From Coprinopsis marcescibilis (lineage: Eukaryota; Basidiomycota; Agaricomycetes; Agaricales; Psathyrellaceae): 15,427 nucleotides of DNA. The notes beneath the pieces are model-generated. The model made no database searches, had not been told where the DNA came from, and saw only the letters and a list, made by a program, of their open reading frames with translations. The stretch is from assembly GCA_004369085.1 (NCBI GenBank), contig ML210509.1:4102-19528 (forward strand), read 5' to 3'. How positions within the stretch are numbered: position 1 is the first letter of the stretch; each line of letters opens with the position of its first letter. Both the position numbers and the translations under genes were made by a program. Positions 1 to 9,075 of this stretch are shown piece by piece.

Positions 1-245
1 GTTTGCGCACGGCTGGTGCTCGTACATATGCGCGCCAGCCGTGTACAGTGGCTCGACGAACCACTGTACACAGTGGGCACACAAGTATACAAGCGCGAAT
101 TCTGGTTTATACGCGTCTGGCGCTCGTACATATGCGTGCCAGCCGTGTACAGTGGCTCGAGGAACCACTGTACATGGTTTGCGCTGAAGGATTCGAGCAT
201 GACCGTATCACACAGGCTGGTGCGTGTTCTATGCGCGCTCATCGC
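1..245 (-). repeat. Left array of the 104-bp two-hairpin repeat (inverted relative to the array at 12131-13166)
   Basis: Two good units (hairpins from about 11 and 115) and a decayed third one (about 213-240) are spaced about 104 bp. Each unit holds two adjacent inverted repeats: arms GGCTGGYGC/GCGCCAGCC around a loop containing CATATG, then arms GTGTACAGTGG/CCACTGTACAC around a CTCGAG or CTCGACG core. The reverse complement of this unit, spacer included, matches the units at 12131-13166, so the two arrays are inverted copies. The array continues beyond the left edge. The decayed inner unit ends about 130 bp beyond the helicase stop codon. Short reading frames through it follow the repeat and are not genes. 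Confidence 0.9.
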
Positions 246-374
246 ATTCATCTCACGAAAGTAATAATGGTGGAGGGAAACATAGCCAAAACAATGTATA
301 ATTCCGGACTGTGAAGGGCTACTAGGTGCTGCTGACCAGAGTCACACCAGCATGCCATACAGGTAGTATTCCAT

Positions 375-3300
375 CTATTTTACATGATGTACTCTATCCC
401 CTGTCTTCCTTTGCGATGCTCCTGGATTCCGACGAGCTGGCGGGGCCGATGGAGGACGATTGGTTGAAGTAGAGGTATTCGCCTGCTGGGGGAACATGAG
501 GGATGGTTGACGGTTGATGGAGGAAACTGCGAGCAAAATTAGGTCAAGCTTCTGCCTACGAGCGCCAACTTACCTTGACTGGAAGCGGTGGCCGTATTGC
601 GAGATCGCGAAGATGATGCAGACGCATTATTAGCAGGCGGCCCAGGGCGTGAAGACGTTGGCAAAGTCGCTTGGCGTAACCTAGCTGTAGTGGAAGCTGT
701 CAAAATCCAAGACGATGCAGAAGAGACAGTGAATATGTTAGCTCATGTATCGGCTGTGTATGGTTGCAACTTACCTTGGCTGGACACACTGAGCGAACCC
801 TGAGATCGAGCAGATAACGCAGGCGCACTGATAGTGGGCGGACCAGACCGTGAAGACGTTGGCAAAGTAACGGCTGGTAGGCTAGTCGGCCCAGAAGCTG
901 TCGAAATCCGACAGAAGAGGCCACCGATGTGTTAAATCATGTATCGGGCGTGACATATGAACGACTCACCAAAAAACGTCGTTCGCTGCGGATACGCCCC
1001 CATTTCTGCGGGATTCTGCGCGTCCCGACGACCAAAGGAGGGGGGCTGGAGGTGCTTTCCTTCGGGGGCTCTCTGGACGTTGGGAGCTGCTGCAGCCGGA
1101 GGATGAACAGGTGGCGCCGAGGCTTCAGAGCTACGAGGCGCAGAACCTAACTCGAGTGCCAAGGCTGGCATGTTGGTGAATGGATCTTCTCTCTGGCTGT
1201 AGGGTACGAGACGATCGTAGTCCGTGTGTTCCTTCCGCCTCTTCGGATAGTTCGATGACGACCGGTTAGTAACTTGGTATCGTATGTCAACGGAGGCACA
1301 AAAGGGTGGACGGTATGCAACTCGGAGACTCACATTGGAGCGGAGACGAGGGTGATGTGTGCTCCCTTGAACGCTTCCGGATATCTATAGGGGGCGGAGT
1401 ATGCTCGACAATTCGCGCCTTGACCCGTCTGCGAACCTGTTCAATCACTGATGGAGTGCGCATATGGGACAACGTTGAGTGTACTGTCGTTGAAGGTGTC
1501 ATGAGCCCTGACAAGTAATACATTTCGGACACTATCTCACCTAGAGGGAACGGCTGAATGTGGTTGTCGACATCCATGCGGGTACTATCCTCGTTCATGG
1601 AATCGCTGGCGGGCGGCTCGGCTAGCATGAGCCATTATTATTGACGCAACGGATGAGAAGCCTTCGGACTCACGCGATGACGACGGGTAGTCGACAATGG
1701 GCGGCTTGTCGATTGCGTATCTATCATCGAATGGAGAAGCTTACATTGACCAACATGAGGAATACAAGTAATGAGAGAGTCATGAAGCACTCACCATTGC
1801 GTCGTACAAGCGGGTTTAGCGCCGAAAGTACCTCAGACTCAGACATTGAGCTATCAGGATCCGCTAGGAACAGCTTCAGCATCGGAAGGATTTCTGTAAA
1901 GCCAGTTAACTCACTATCGCGTGGTATAAGTGGGTTAAGTGCTGATGTATCCCCCGACTCCGACATGGAGGTATCAGCATCCGCTAAATTACGGTAAATC
2001 GATGCGCGAAGGTGAATGGGAAAGTCCGCTCACAGTCGGGTGGTATCAGCGGGTTGAGTCCCGTGGTTCCCTCCGACTCAGACATCGATGAATCTGCAAA
2101 GTAAGTTAATATCTCATCAACCACAAGCGCGAAGAGAACGTACCAGCAAAGCTGGAGTCGAAAGGATTGGTCGCAAGGTTGTCGGTGTCGGACGGAGCGG
2201 ATGAGGCAACGCCAGACATAGCATCCTCTGCGTCACGGGTGTCTTTCTCGTGAGCCACAGGAGCTGGACCGCCTTCTTCCTCGCTCACCACGACTTCGGA
2301 GGACTTGAACTTGCCTTTACCTTTCGATTTAGACTTAGCCTTTGGTTTTGCTTTGCCTTTGTCTGCGGTCTTAGACTTGGTCTTCTTTTCCTTCTCCTTG
2401 GATTTGAATGCGAGACCTTCGGGCAGATCATCGTTGTCCTCGTCGTCGAGAACGTCGCCGGAAATAGCTGCCTTGAGCGCTAAAAAAACTATTATTATAG
2501 TCCTGGTAGATAAGTGTCGAAATGCAACATACCAAGGGAAGACTTCGACAGTATAAAGCTGTCTAGCAGGTCCTTCTTGCCAGCAGCAAGGGCTGAGAGA
2601 ATGGGATCGGCTGTATCCATTGCCAGAAGGTGGTACGCCCAGACCGGCCGTTTTTGGCCTTGCCGGTGCGGACGCCCACGAGACTGCGCCTCGTCCTGAG
2701 CGGACCAAGGTTGATCCTGAAGCTGGATGAGCGCTAAAAAAAAATAGAACATATGAATCTGTGCTTACCAAGAATATAATGACGCTCGCGCGAGTTAAGT
2801 TCAGGCCAGTCGACCCGACCTTTGAGAAAATTAAGACGCGGGAGTCCGGGTCATTGTCAAACTTGTTGACGACTGCAGCCCTCTGGTCATACCCAGTCTT
2901 TCCGCTGATCGACAGGACGGGAATGCCATGAAGCGCGAAGACCTGTCGTGCGATATGTGAGTGAGTCGACGAGCCACGATGGATGTGAAACAAACGTACG
3001 CTCCGTACAAGACCCATAAACGCCGGGAACTCCTGGTAAACAAGCACCTTGATGTCGCGGGTGAAGGTTGGGGACGAGGGAGCTGGGCCGAACACGGGTG
3101 CTCCATCGACAAACTCGATGGGTGGCATGTCGTCGCGGAGAAGAATATGCTGAACCATACGTACAAGACAGTCTATCTTAGTCGATTTCTTCTCCTCCCA
3201 GTCAGCGATCGAGGTGAAAAGCGGGATGGAGGCGTTAGCAGTCTCCCGGGCGAATGAGACTCCCATTCGATGCTCAAGATAGAAGTTGTTGGAGGTGATG

Positions 3301-5846
3301 TTGCGCGAGTTAGCCAGTGAAGCACTTTAGAGGAGTTAAACGTCAGAATTGTAGTAGTGGAATGGCTAATAACTAAACTTACTCTTGTAGGTCAGGGATA
3401 GTGACAATGTCTAGAATCTGTAGCTCTCGCTCGGTGAGCCTCAGACCGCCGCGGACAATGTGGAGCTCTGGAAGTTGAATGAGTGGCTTTCCGTCGGAGT
3501 TCAGGGAGTTTGAGGTTCGGCGTATAACCCTCCCTTCAAACTTGCCCCGAAGGCGAGCGCAAATCTCAGCCTGGACCTCAGACACGCTGTCGTCGTTGGG
3601 ATCGTGATCTTCTCGTTCGAGCTTCGCACGGCGAATTGCTGCGGCGTCAGTGACCGAGTCGCGATGCGCTTGCTCTGTCATGAAATAAGGGATGTCAATG
3701 GTGCGCCCCATGGCGGATATGTCCTAAGATCACAGTAAGTTAAAGACCTAAGGGCCGAGACAGGCGACATACCTTGACCGAAGTTTGAATAGGTGTAGCT
3801 GTCATGATTATGCGAAGGCAGCTCTGCTCGAACAGCCTGAGCGCAGCCAAGTGCTTAGCGCCCGCATTCCGGATACCTTGCGCTTCATCCCAGGTAACGG
3901 TGAGGTACTCCAGGCCGTATAGAGTGAGGCCAACCCGTGCACTGTAGGTGAATAAACGTTCGGACGGATCCCATGGGAGGGCCCTGTGTGGGCGAGCGTT
4001 CGAGTAGAGACTACCGTAGTCCTGCTGTACAGACTTGGCGGCATGAGTTATGGATGGAAATCATCAACAAGGGAGTCGTTCACTCACGGACTGACTCGCA
4101 ACGAGAATTCGCATTCGTGGATCGTGCTTAGAAGATTTCCAGATACCTCCGGGCTTGAAGAAGTCCGCGTGGGCGTCCAGGCCGGTCGGATAGACCAAGA
4201 TGTCGAAAAATTTTGGCTTGAAAAAGCAGCGAAATTCGTGCTCGGTTTGGCGAAGGAGAGTTCCTGGCACCACTATGAGATGTGGGCGATTCGGGACTTT
4301 CTCCTTCCCACCCATATAAGGCCGCTCAACTATACAAGTCAGAGATCGGAGTAGACCTATAGGGGAGAGGAGTACATACCTGCAATGGTCGGGAGAGGCT
4401 TGCCTATCTCCTGACGGTGGGACAAGTCGGAAAAGAACGCCATAACGGAGGCAGCCTGTACTGTCTTGCCAACTCCGACGCCATCTCCAAGAAGGGTGTT
4501 CTTACGCGATAAGGCGTTGTTGATTATTGCATGGGCTCCGCAGAGCTGATGCCAGTGAAGACAGAATGGCTGGAAGAGATCGGGATGTGAGACGACAAGC
4601 TTGTCAAACTCCACGTTCCATGGGGTCAGCTCGCCCTTGTGACGCTTATCGTTGAAGAAGAAGGGGCGACCGTCAGGAAAGCCAAGTCGGTTCGCTAATG
4701 TCTCGGAGTCGAGCGTAGACTCGATGTCGACCCCGCACTGATCATCCGACGAGGATTCAGCTAACGACGTGAGAATCGCCTCGGTATCGAGAGGCTCCGT
4801 TGAGACGAAATCCTGGCCGAGATAGAGGTCGTATAGATCCAGAATCTGCGCGACCTCGTCCTCCGTGGCAATAGTCAAGGACGGGATTTTGGAGCCTCTC
4901 CGCTTGCCTGGGACGACTAGGTAAGTAACAGTAACCAGTGCATAACGATCTCTACTCGCCAGATGGTGCCTTAGAAGGCTTAACTGTGGACACGGGGTCG
5001 ATAGGAATGAAAGGCTCAAGATCACCCTTCAAGTTCTCCGCGATCTCCATCATATGAGCAGTGGGGATTGCTTCGACGGCGCGTTGGTAGGCGGCGATAG
5101 CCTTGATGGCACCATTAACGGATGAGACAGATACTTTCGTGCCCCTCGGGTCCTGAAGAACTGGGACAATTGGTCAGGAAGGCGCCAGCGCGCAGCGAAT
5201 AAGCGGTCTTACCTTTCAAAGCATCGGTGGCCTTCTCTTCAAGCTCCATTAGGCGCTTCTTCTTCGGCCCAATAGACCTACATGCCATCTGCCAAGTTCG
5301 TTGAGCAAAGACAAGAGTAGGCTCTCGTAGATGGGGATGAAGGTGCCCGGACTTGTCGAGGCAGTCAGTCCCAAAGAGCGCGAGGCCGATAGCATCCAGG
5401 CCTGCAGAAAGGTAGAGCCCTGCGGAAGGGACTAAGTCAAGATCGCCGCTGTCAATAACAAGCTGAACGGGATGGAGTCCGCAGTTGGTGAGAGCTTTGG
5501 AGATGCGCGTATGGATGTTCCACTTCTTGCCCCAGTGAACTGTCACCCAGTCACGCCAGTACCTGCGACCGGGAATGGGGTCGTTTATGATACCCCTGGG
5601 AACAATTGCCAGTCGGATCTTGTCGTCCTCCGATGTCTGGTTGTTGTACTCGTCAAAGTAAGCGTAGACGGCGTCTGCCGTCTCCCTCGTCCAGCCGGGC
5701 GGCAAGAGCTTGTCGTCGGTCGGGAAAAGGCCATGGGTGATCCCGGTAATCTCCTGCCAGCCCTCAAACGTCCACGGCGCTCCAGGGAACGATTGGCTTG
5801 CAAACCAAAGCTTGACAAGTCCACTTGAGTTGGTATGCGACGGCAT
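375..5846 (-). CDS. SNF2-family helicase/ATPase with long disordered, repeat-encoded C-terminal tail (20 exons, ~1,473 aa)
   Basis: Superfamily 2 DNA-translocating ATPase, presumably nuclear. Exons in order: 5846-5213, 5160-4960, 4907-4380, 4329-4088, 4033-3773, 3723-3383, 3324-3000, 2942-2769, 2716-2533, 2479-2144, 2093-2034, 1983-1915, 1863-1795, 1739-1674, 1621-1541, 1483-1334, 1272-970, 897-775, 696-574, 526-375. They sum to 4,422 nt, an exact multiple of three, with no internal stop. Seen motifs: Walker A GDGVGVGKT (about residue 420-427), motif Ia LIVVPG (~475), DEAQ (584-587), TATPIQTS (613-620), STGLNLTRA (~890) and QSRGRPHRQGQ (913-923). The arginine-rich motif VI is intact; DGVGVGKT for the usual DEMGLGKT and DEAQ for DEAH are variants. 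Residues 964-1075 are Lys/Glu-rich. The rest is Ser/Pro-rich, and every intron there is phase 1. Residues 1-280 match no family I know. Weak points: the intron 4908-4959 would be GC...AG (alternative GT donor at 4955 with acceptor at 4898), the intron 1484-1540 is in frame and optional, and the start may lie upstream. The tail could also be a separate gene, but phase continuity argues for one. Confidence 0.85.
574..897 (-). repeat. Tandem duplication of a 123-nt exon with its intron inside the helicase gene
   Basis: Exons 775-897 and 574-696 are both exactly 123 nt, both enter and leave in phase 1, and encode related Ser/Thr/Pro-rich stretches that share TLPTSSR and end in SSQ or ASSQ. The introns before them (898-969 and 697-774) also resemble each other: both contain CCGATACATGA, an AAC-type branch site and an acceptor GGATTT-GACAG. 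The copied unit is therefore exon plus intron, with a period of about 201 bp. The duplication lengthens a probably disordered tail by 41 residues without changing frame. Confidence 0.75.
1674..2093 (-). repeat. Four tandem ~120-bp exon-intron units inside the helicase gene
   Basis: The donor sites of four successive small exons begin at 2033, 1914, 1794 and 1673, spacings of 119, 120 and 121 bp. The exons are 60, 69, 69 and 66 nt, all multiples of three and all phase 1. The first three encode one repeat motif of the pattern SMSES...LNPLIPR; the fourth has diverged to SPFDD...VDYPSSS but keeps the size, phase and position. The introns between them (50-55 nt) begin GTGAG. The unit that multiplied is thus a complete exon plus intron. 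Confidence 0.8.
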
Positions 5847-6597
5847 ATGGGTCTGAGCTCGGTAATCTATGCTCAGCGTTTCAAGAATGAAGGATAGCAG
5901 ATGCTTGCTTACCTGGGAATACAAGGCAGTAGGTAGAGGAAGAGTGCTAAAGAGTGGTTCGTCGAGCCATGGCAAGAAGATAAGTGCTGGAATGCACTGA
6001 CCTTGAAGATGAAAGACAAGAGAGACTGCCCAATGCACGTCGCGATGTTTGCTTCTAGTTTTGTCTAATGCAAACGTGACGTGGGTTATCGTGATGTTCT
6101 GAGAACACTTACAACAGACAGTTTGGGGAATGCGGAAGCTGCAACGGGACTGGTACGTCAGTTAACTGTATACAAGCTTGAATGAATGGCCCTCACCTCG
6201 ATAGGGGTTCAGCCGGGTTGTGATTTTTTCTTTTACTCACGGGTGAGTCCAGCAGTCACATAAGTGCGAAGGGGGTACATACAACAGTGTAGCGTCGACG
6301 CGTTGAGTCGTCGAGCCACGCCAACGCAGAGGCACTGACACACGGAGATCTTCGAAGAACGAAGGACTCGGCAGGAGAGAGTTCGTGAGCAACTGTGAAG
6401 CAAACAAGGGTAGCAGGGATTGGTGAGTTGACGATCCATAACAGTGACTCCTGGAGATAACGCACCTGAGATTGACGAGAACGGTGTAGTAAGGACAATG
6501 TAAGAAGAGTATTGGAGATAGCTGGTAAGTGATGTGGCAACAAGACCGACGAAGATGAGGAGATTGCTCAATAAGATAGCGCAACCAAGGCTTAGAG
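5847..6597 (-). promoter_or_regulatory. Leader of the helicase gene, with several candidate introns and possibly extra N-terminal coding exons
   Basis: Consensus donor/acceptor pairs are seen at 5912/5853 (60 nt), 6112/6065 (48 nt, branch GATAAC) and 6196/6150 (47 nt). Splicing the last two gives an open frame that reads NHNPAEPLSSPV and ends GQSLLSFIFK at a possible donor at 6001. Joining that donor to the acceptor at 5853 keeps the frame of the helicase exon. The protein may therefore begin upstream of residue 1 of the model at 5846. No ATG was found that fits cleanly; an ATG at 6439-6437 is in another frame. Transcript evidence is needed to choose between leader and coding exons. Confidence 0.5.
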
Positions 6598-6609
6598 TGC
6601 TTATATATT
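6598..6609 (-). promoter_or_regulatory. TATA box of the helicase gene
   Basis: On the minus strand this reads AATATATAAG-C, a good TATA element. A pyrimidine-rich stretch typical of a fungal transcription start follows about 40-110 bases downstream. It is the only TATA-like site found just upstream of the helicase leader. Confidence 0.5.
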
Positions 6610-7239
6610 ATTGCGATAATACTATTAGGAGACCTCAGGCCATTTTTCCATGCAGCCTTTCGCGAAATCCCGACAAGTTTTCCTTAAGAAGAGTCTCAGA
6701 CGTTGGCTATAACAATAGATAAGGCCGTGTATTCCCATATAAGATTCTCCGAGAATTATAGAAGGTTTTCGATGAGAAGCACGGGCTACTGTACTATCGT
6801 ACGTGGATAGGACTTACTACATTGCCTCCCAGTGCCAGAACCTGAGCCCCACACACTCGATATGTATTCCAAGTGACTCTTCGAAGTCAAACTTTACCGG
6901 CCTGTTGTTTAAGAGTTTCTTCGGGCGTGTAAGCTTCGTAAACTCCACCGCTCTTTTACCTTGATGTGTTGTACACATTCAAGTGCCCTAGTAGCAGAGG
7001 TGTTCAATTAAACCCGCGTGTTCATGATGGAGCATGCCGATGGTGCAGACTGCACGATCTTCAGCTTTCGATCGCCAACGGTGAACTCCACGCGTGAGTT
7101 AGGACTCTATTGGTCATGTAAAAGGACAATTGGCTTGTCATTTTTTACTAAGAGAGAAAGCGCATCCGAGATCTGGGCACGCATGAACAATAGATAAGGA
7201 TAAGAATCATACGACCCTGATTCTCCAGGAAGCGCACCT

Positions 7240-7900
7240 ACAGGTTCGAGCGGGTGCTCTCTTTAAGAACCTGAAGGGCGAAGCAGGAATCCAGGAGGAA
7301 GCTTCGTATAACATGGCCGAAATGCGAAGCCACGCACAAAGACCGCGCTTTCAATACTCATACCATTTCTTGTATTCGAAAGGTAATATAGTGAATGCCA
7401 TGTGTGCTTGACGCGCACAGCACAGATTCAATATTGATAACCTTATATTTTCAAAAGCCAACAGAGAACGCCGCATGCGTGTTAGAGAACTCTAACAAGG
7501 TAACGATAATTTGGTAGTTCGTCTAGTACCCTCAGCGCGCGAGCAGACGTCGGGCAATCTATGGTTCGTCGACTCACTGTGCAGTCTGAGTACCCTATGC
7601 GGCGGCAAACGTACGATATATCGCAGCCCCTGGCTTGCGTAGCTGCTCAAGAACCCCAAGCGCGAAGTGGATTTTGGAGATGCTTCGTATGACAAGCTTT
7701 CAAGCGAAGCATGCAACCAGGGTGCGAATTCATACTCGTCAGAACACGCAGCCACAGGCGTGCGTCGCTTCTAAGAACAACTTGCCCCAAGCGCGAAGCG
7801 AGATTTTAGACTCTCGGGAAGGTTCTTACGACAAGGTTTTCATGTAAAGCATGTATACAGCGTGCGTCTTCAATACTAATAACCTTGGCTTAGAAGGTCA
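7240..7900. repeat. Diverged tandem repeats in the intergenic region
   Basis: Three or four poorly conserved units start near 7262, 7650 and 7780. They share the order AAGAAC, then CGCGAAG, then a CTTCGTATGACAAG-like segment, an AAGCATG-like segment, and TTCAATACTNATAACC near the end. The last two units lie about 130 bp apart; a partial copy ending in TTCAATATTGATAACC is near 7430. Function unknown; probably an old minisatellite. Confidence 0.4.
7481..7496. repeat. Short perfect palindrome
   Basis: Arms GTTAGAG and CTCTAAC enclose two bases. It could be a binding site for a dimeric regulator, or chance; nothing else in the window supports a role. Confidence 0.35.
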
Positions 7901-8788
7901 AAGGTGCGTACCATTTGTGTTCGAGAACTCTAATATGAGTAAGACGCGCAGCGGAGAATTCACCCGTGTAGATATCTGAAATATTTATCAGGACGTATCG
8001 AGTGAAGCTCACTTCAAAAAGGTAAATTGTTTTATTTTGCTCTAGGCGAGCGCTCAAAGCATGGAAGCGTCTACAATAGCCTAGGCGCAGGTATATATCA
8101 ATACGGACGGACATTTCCTATCAGGGGAAGAAATAAGCTCTTGAGATCGCACGTGTTGCGTTTCACATCTTGCGTTTCTTGAGCTAAACCTTGAAAAAAG
8201 ACTTCGGCGAGTAAGTTCTCGCCATTGTGGTGAGGATTCGCAATAAAGAAGTCATTAAGTTCTTATGTCGAAGCTATTCAGCGTGGAACATGGTTCAAAT
8301 ATCAAGAATAACCTTTAATGCCCGTAAAATAGCATCTGAAAGCATCTATACATATGAAGCTCCACAGTGCCACTTGTATTCGAGAGCAGTGGAGAATGAA
8401 TGGTGTGGGGCCTGCCCTCGGTAGTGGGACATTGTGCCATAGAAGCGAAAGACGGGGCGCTCACGATGTTGACGGTGAATCCCCGGTACACGCGCTTGCC
8501 GGCAAGGTACCACGTGTGCGGGAAGGAGAGAGGGGAAGCTAACCGCTAGTAATAGACAATAGTGTGCTCTCCGTGAGGCCAACACGAGCCAATCGACTTC
8601 TCGAATCGGGTCAGATCCGATATCTTTCCATATGTGCGCAGCGCACATGAAGTTCCATGAAGTCACCAGAGCCATCCATCCACGTGGCTTAGATACCAGA
8701 AGTTTAATCAACGCGTCTGCGAGAGCGAAGCTTGGTGGTTACAATAGTAAATGAAAGGGCCGACGTATTCACCTCGTAAATTCGTATG

Positions 8789-8844
8789 AAATTCGATTTT
8801 GCACAATGGCTATGTATGTATATGCTTTGTGTAAAATCGAATTT
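8789..8844. repeat. 18-bp inverted repeat with 20-base loop upstream of the 894-aa gene
   Basis: The left arm AAATTCGATTTTGCACAA (8789-8806) pairs with 8827-8844 at 17 of 18 positions; the remaining pair is G-T. The 20-base loop is TATGTATG-rich. It sits about 70 bp upstream of the TATA box of the 894-aa gene, so it could be a cruciform or regulator site, or a remnant of a small inverted-repeat element. Confidence 0.75.
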
Positions 8845-8866
8845 GGCATAAACTTGCGTGCTGGGT

Positions 8867-8882
8867 GGCAGCTCAAGCTGCC
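8867..8882. repeat. Short palindrome GGCAGCT-CA-AGCTGCC
   Basis: Perfect 7-bp arms around two bases, 22 bp downstream of the larger inverted repeat and 28 bp upstream of the TATA box. The close spacing makes a cis-regulatory role for the 894-aa gene possible, but this is inference from position only. Confidence 0.4.
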
Positions 8883-8910
8883 AAGCGAGCGTAATCAGCC
8901 TACTTGAAGA

Positions 8911-8918
8911 TATAAATA
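8911..8918 (+). promoter_or_regulatory. TATA box of the 894-aa gene
   Basis: TATAAATA, followed at the usual distance by a CT-rich initiator-type leader (about 8945-9075) with no ATG before the chosen start at 9076. The leader has no intron that can be recognised. Confidence 0.6.
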
Positions 8919-9075
8919 TGACTTACAACCGAGCTCTGGACTAGTTATTCTCCAAGAGTCTCATCCCCTCCTGCGCTTTCCTCTTGCCCCTCTTGGTATT
9001 CTACTCTCTCTTACTTGCCTCTCAGTATCTACACTCGTCACCACCAACAATTCACACAGGCTCGCCGAATCACTA

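Larger units (their letters stand above)
6610..8910. other. Non-coding region between the two divergent promoters (~2.3 kb)
   Basis: No reading frame here has convincing coding character or splice structure. The base composition is more AT-rich than the genes. It contains decayed tandem repeats (about 7240-7900), a short palindrome at 7481-7496 (arms GTTAGAG/CTCTAAC), another at 8632-8648 (arms ATGTGCGC/GCGCACAT), and the inverted repeats at 8789-8882. A GC-richer stretch at about 8400-8720 may be a relic of coding sequence. No tRNA or other RNA gene was recognised. Confidence 0.6.

Noticed and set aside
588..1150. Plus-strand frames of about 70 codons over the helicase tail
   Set aside because: Antisense to spliced exons that fit in phase; no splice or promoter signals of their own.
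2250..2556. Plus-strand frames opposite the Lys-rich helicase exon
   Set aside because: They are antisense images of the Lys/Glu-rich coding sequence (Phe/Leu-rich) and break the intron pattern.
6233..6584. Three overlapping open frames on the minus strand upstream of the helicase
   Set aside because: None starts with ATG near its beginning, and all are explained by a CT-rich leader; parts may still be exons of the helicase, as noted there.
7240..7260. GGTTCGAGCGG resembling a tRNA B box
   Set aside because: No matching A box, anticodon arm or acceptor stem can be drawn around it.
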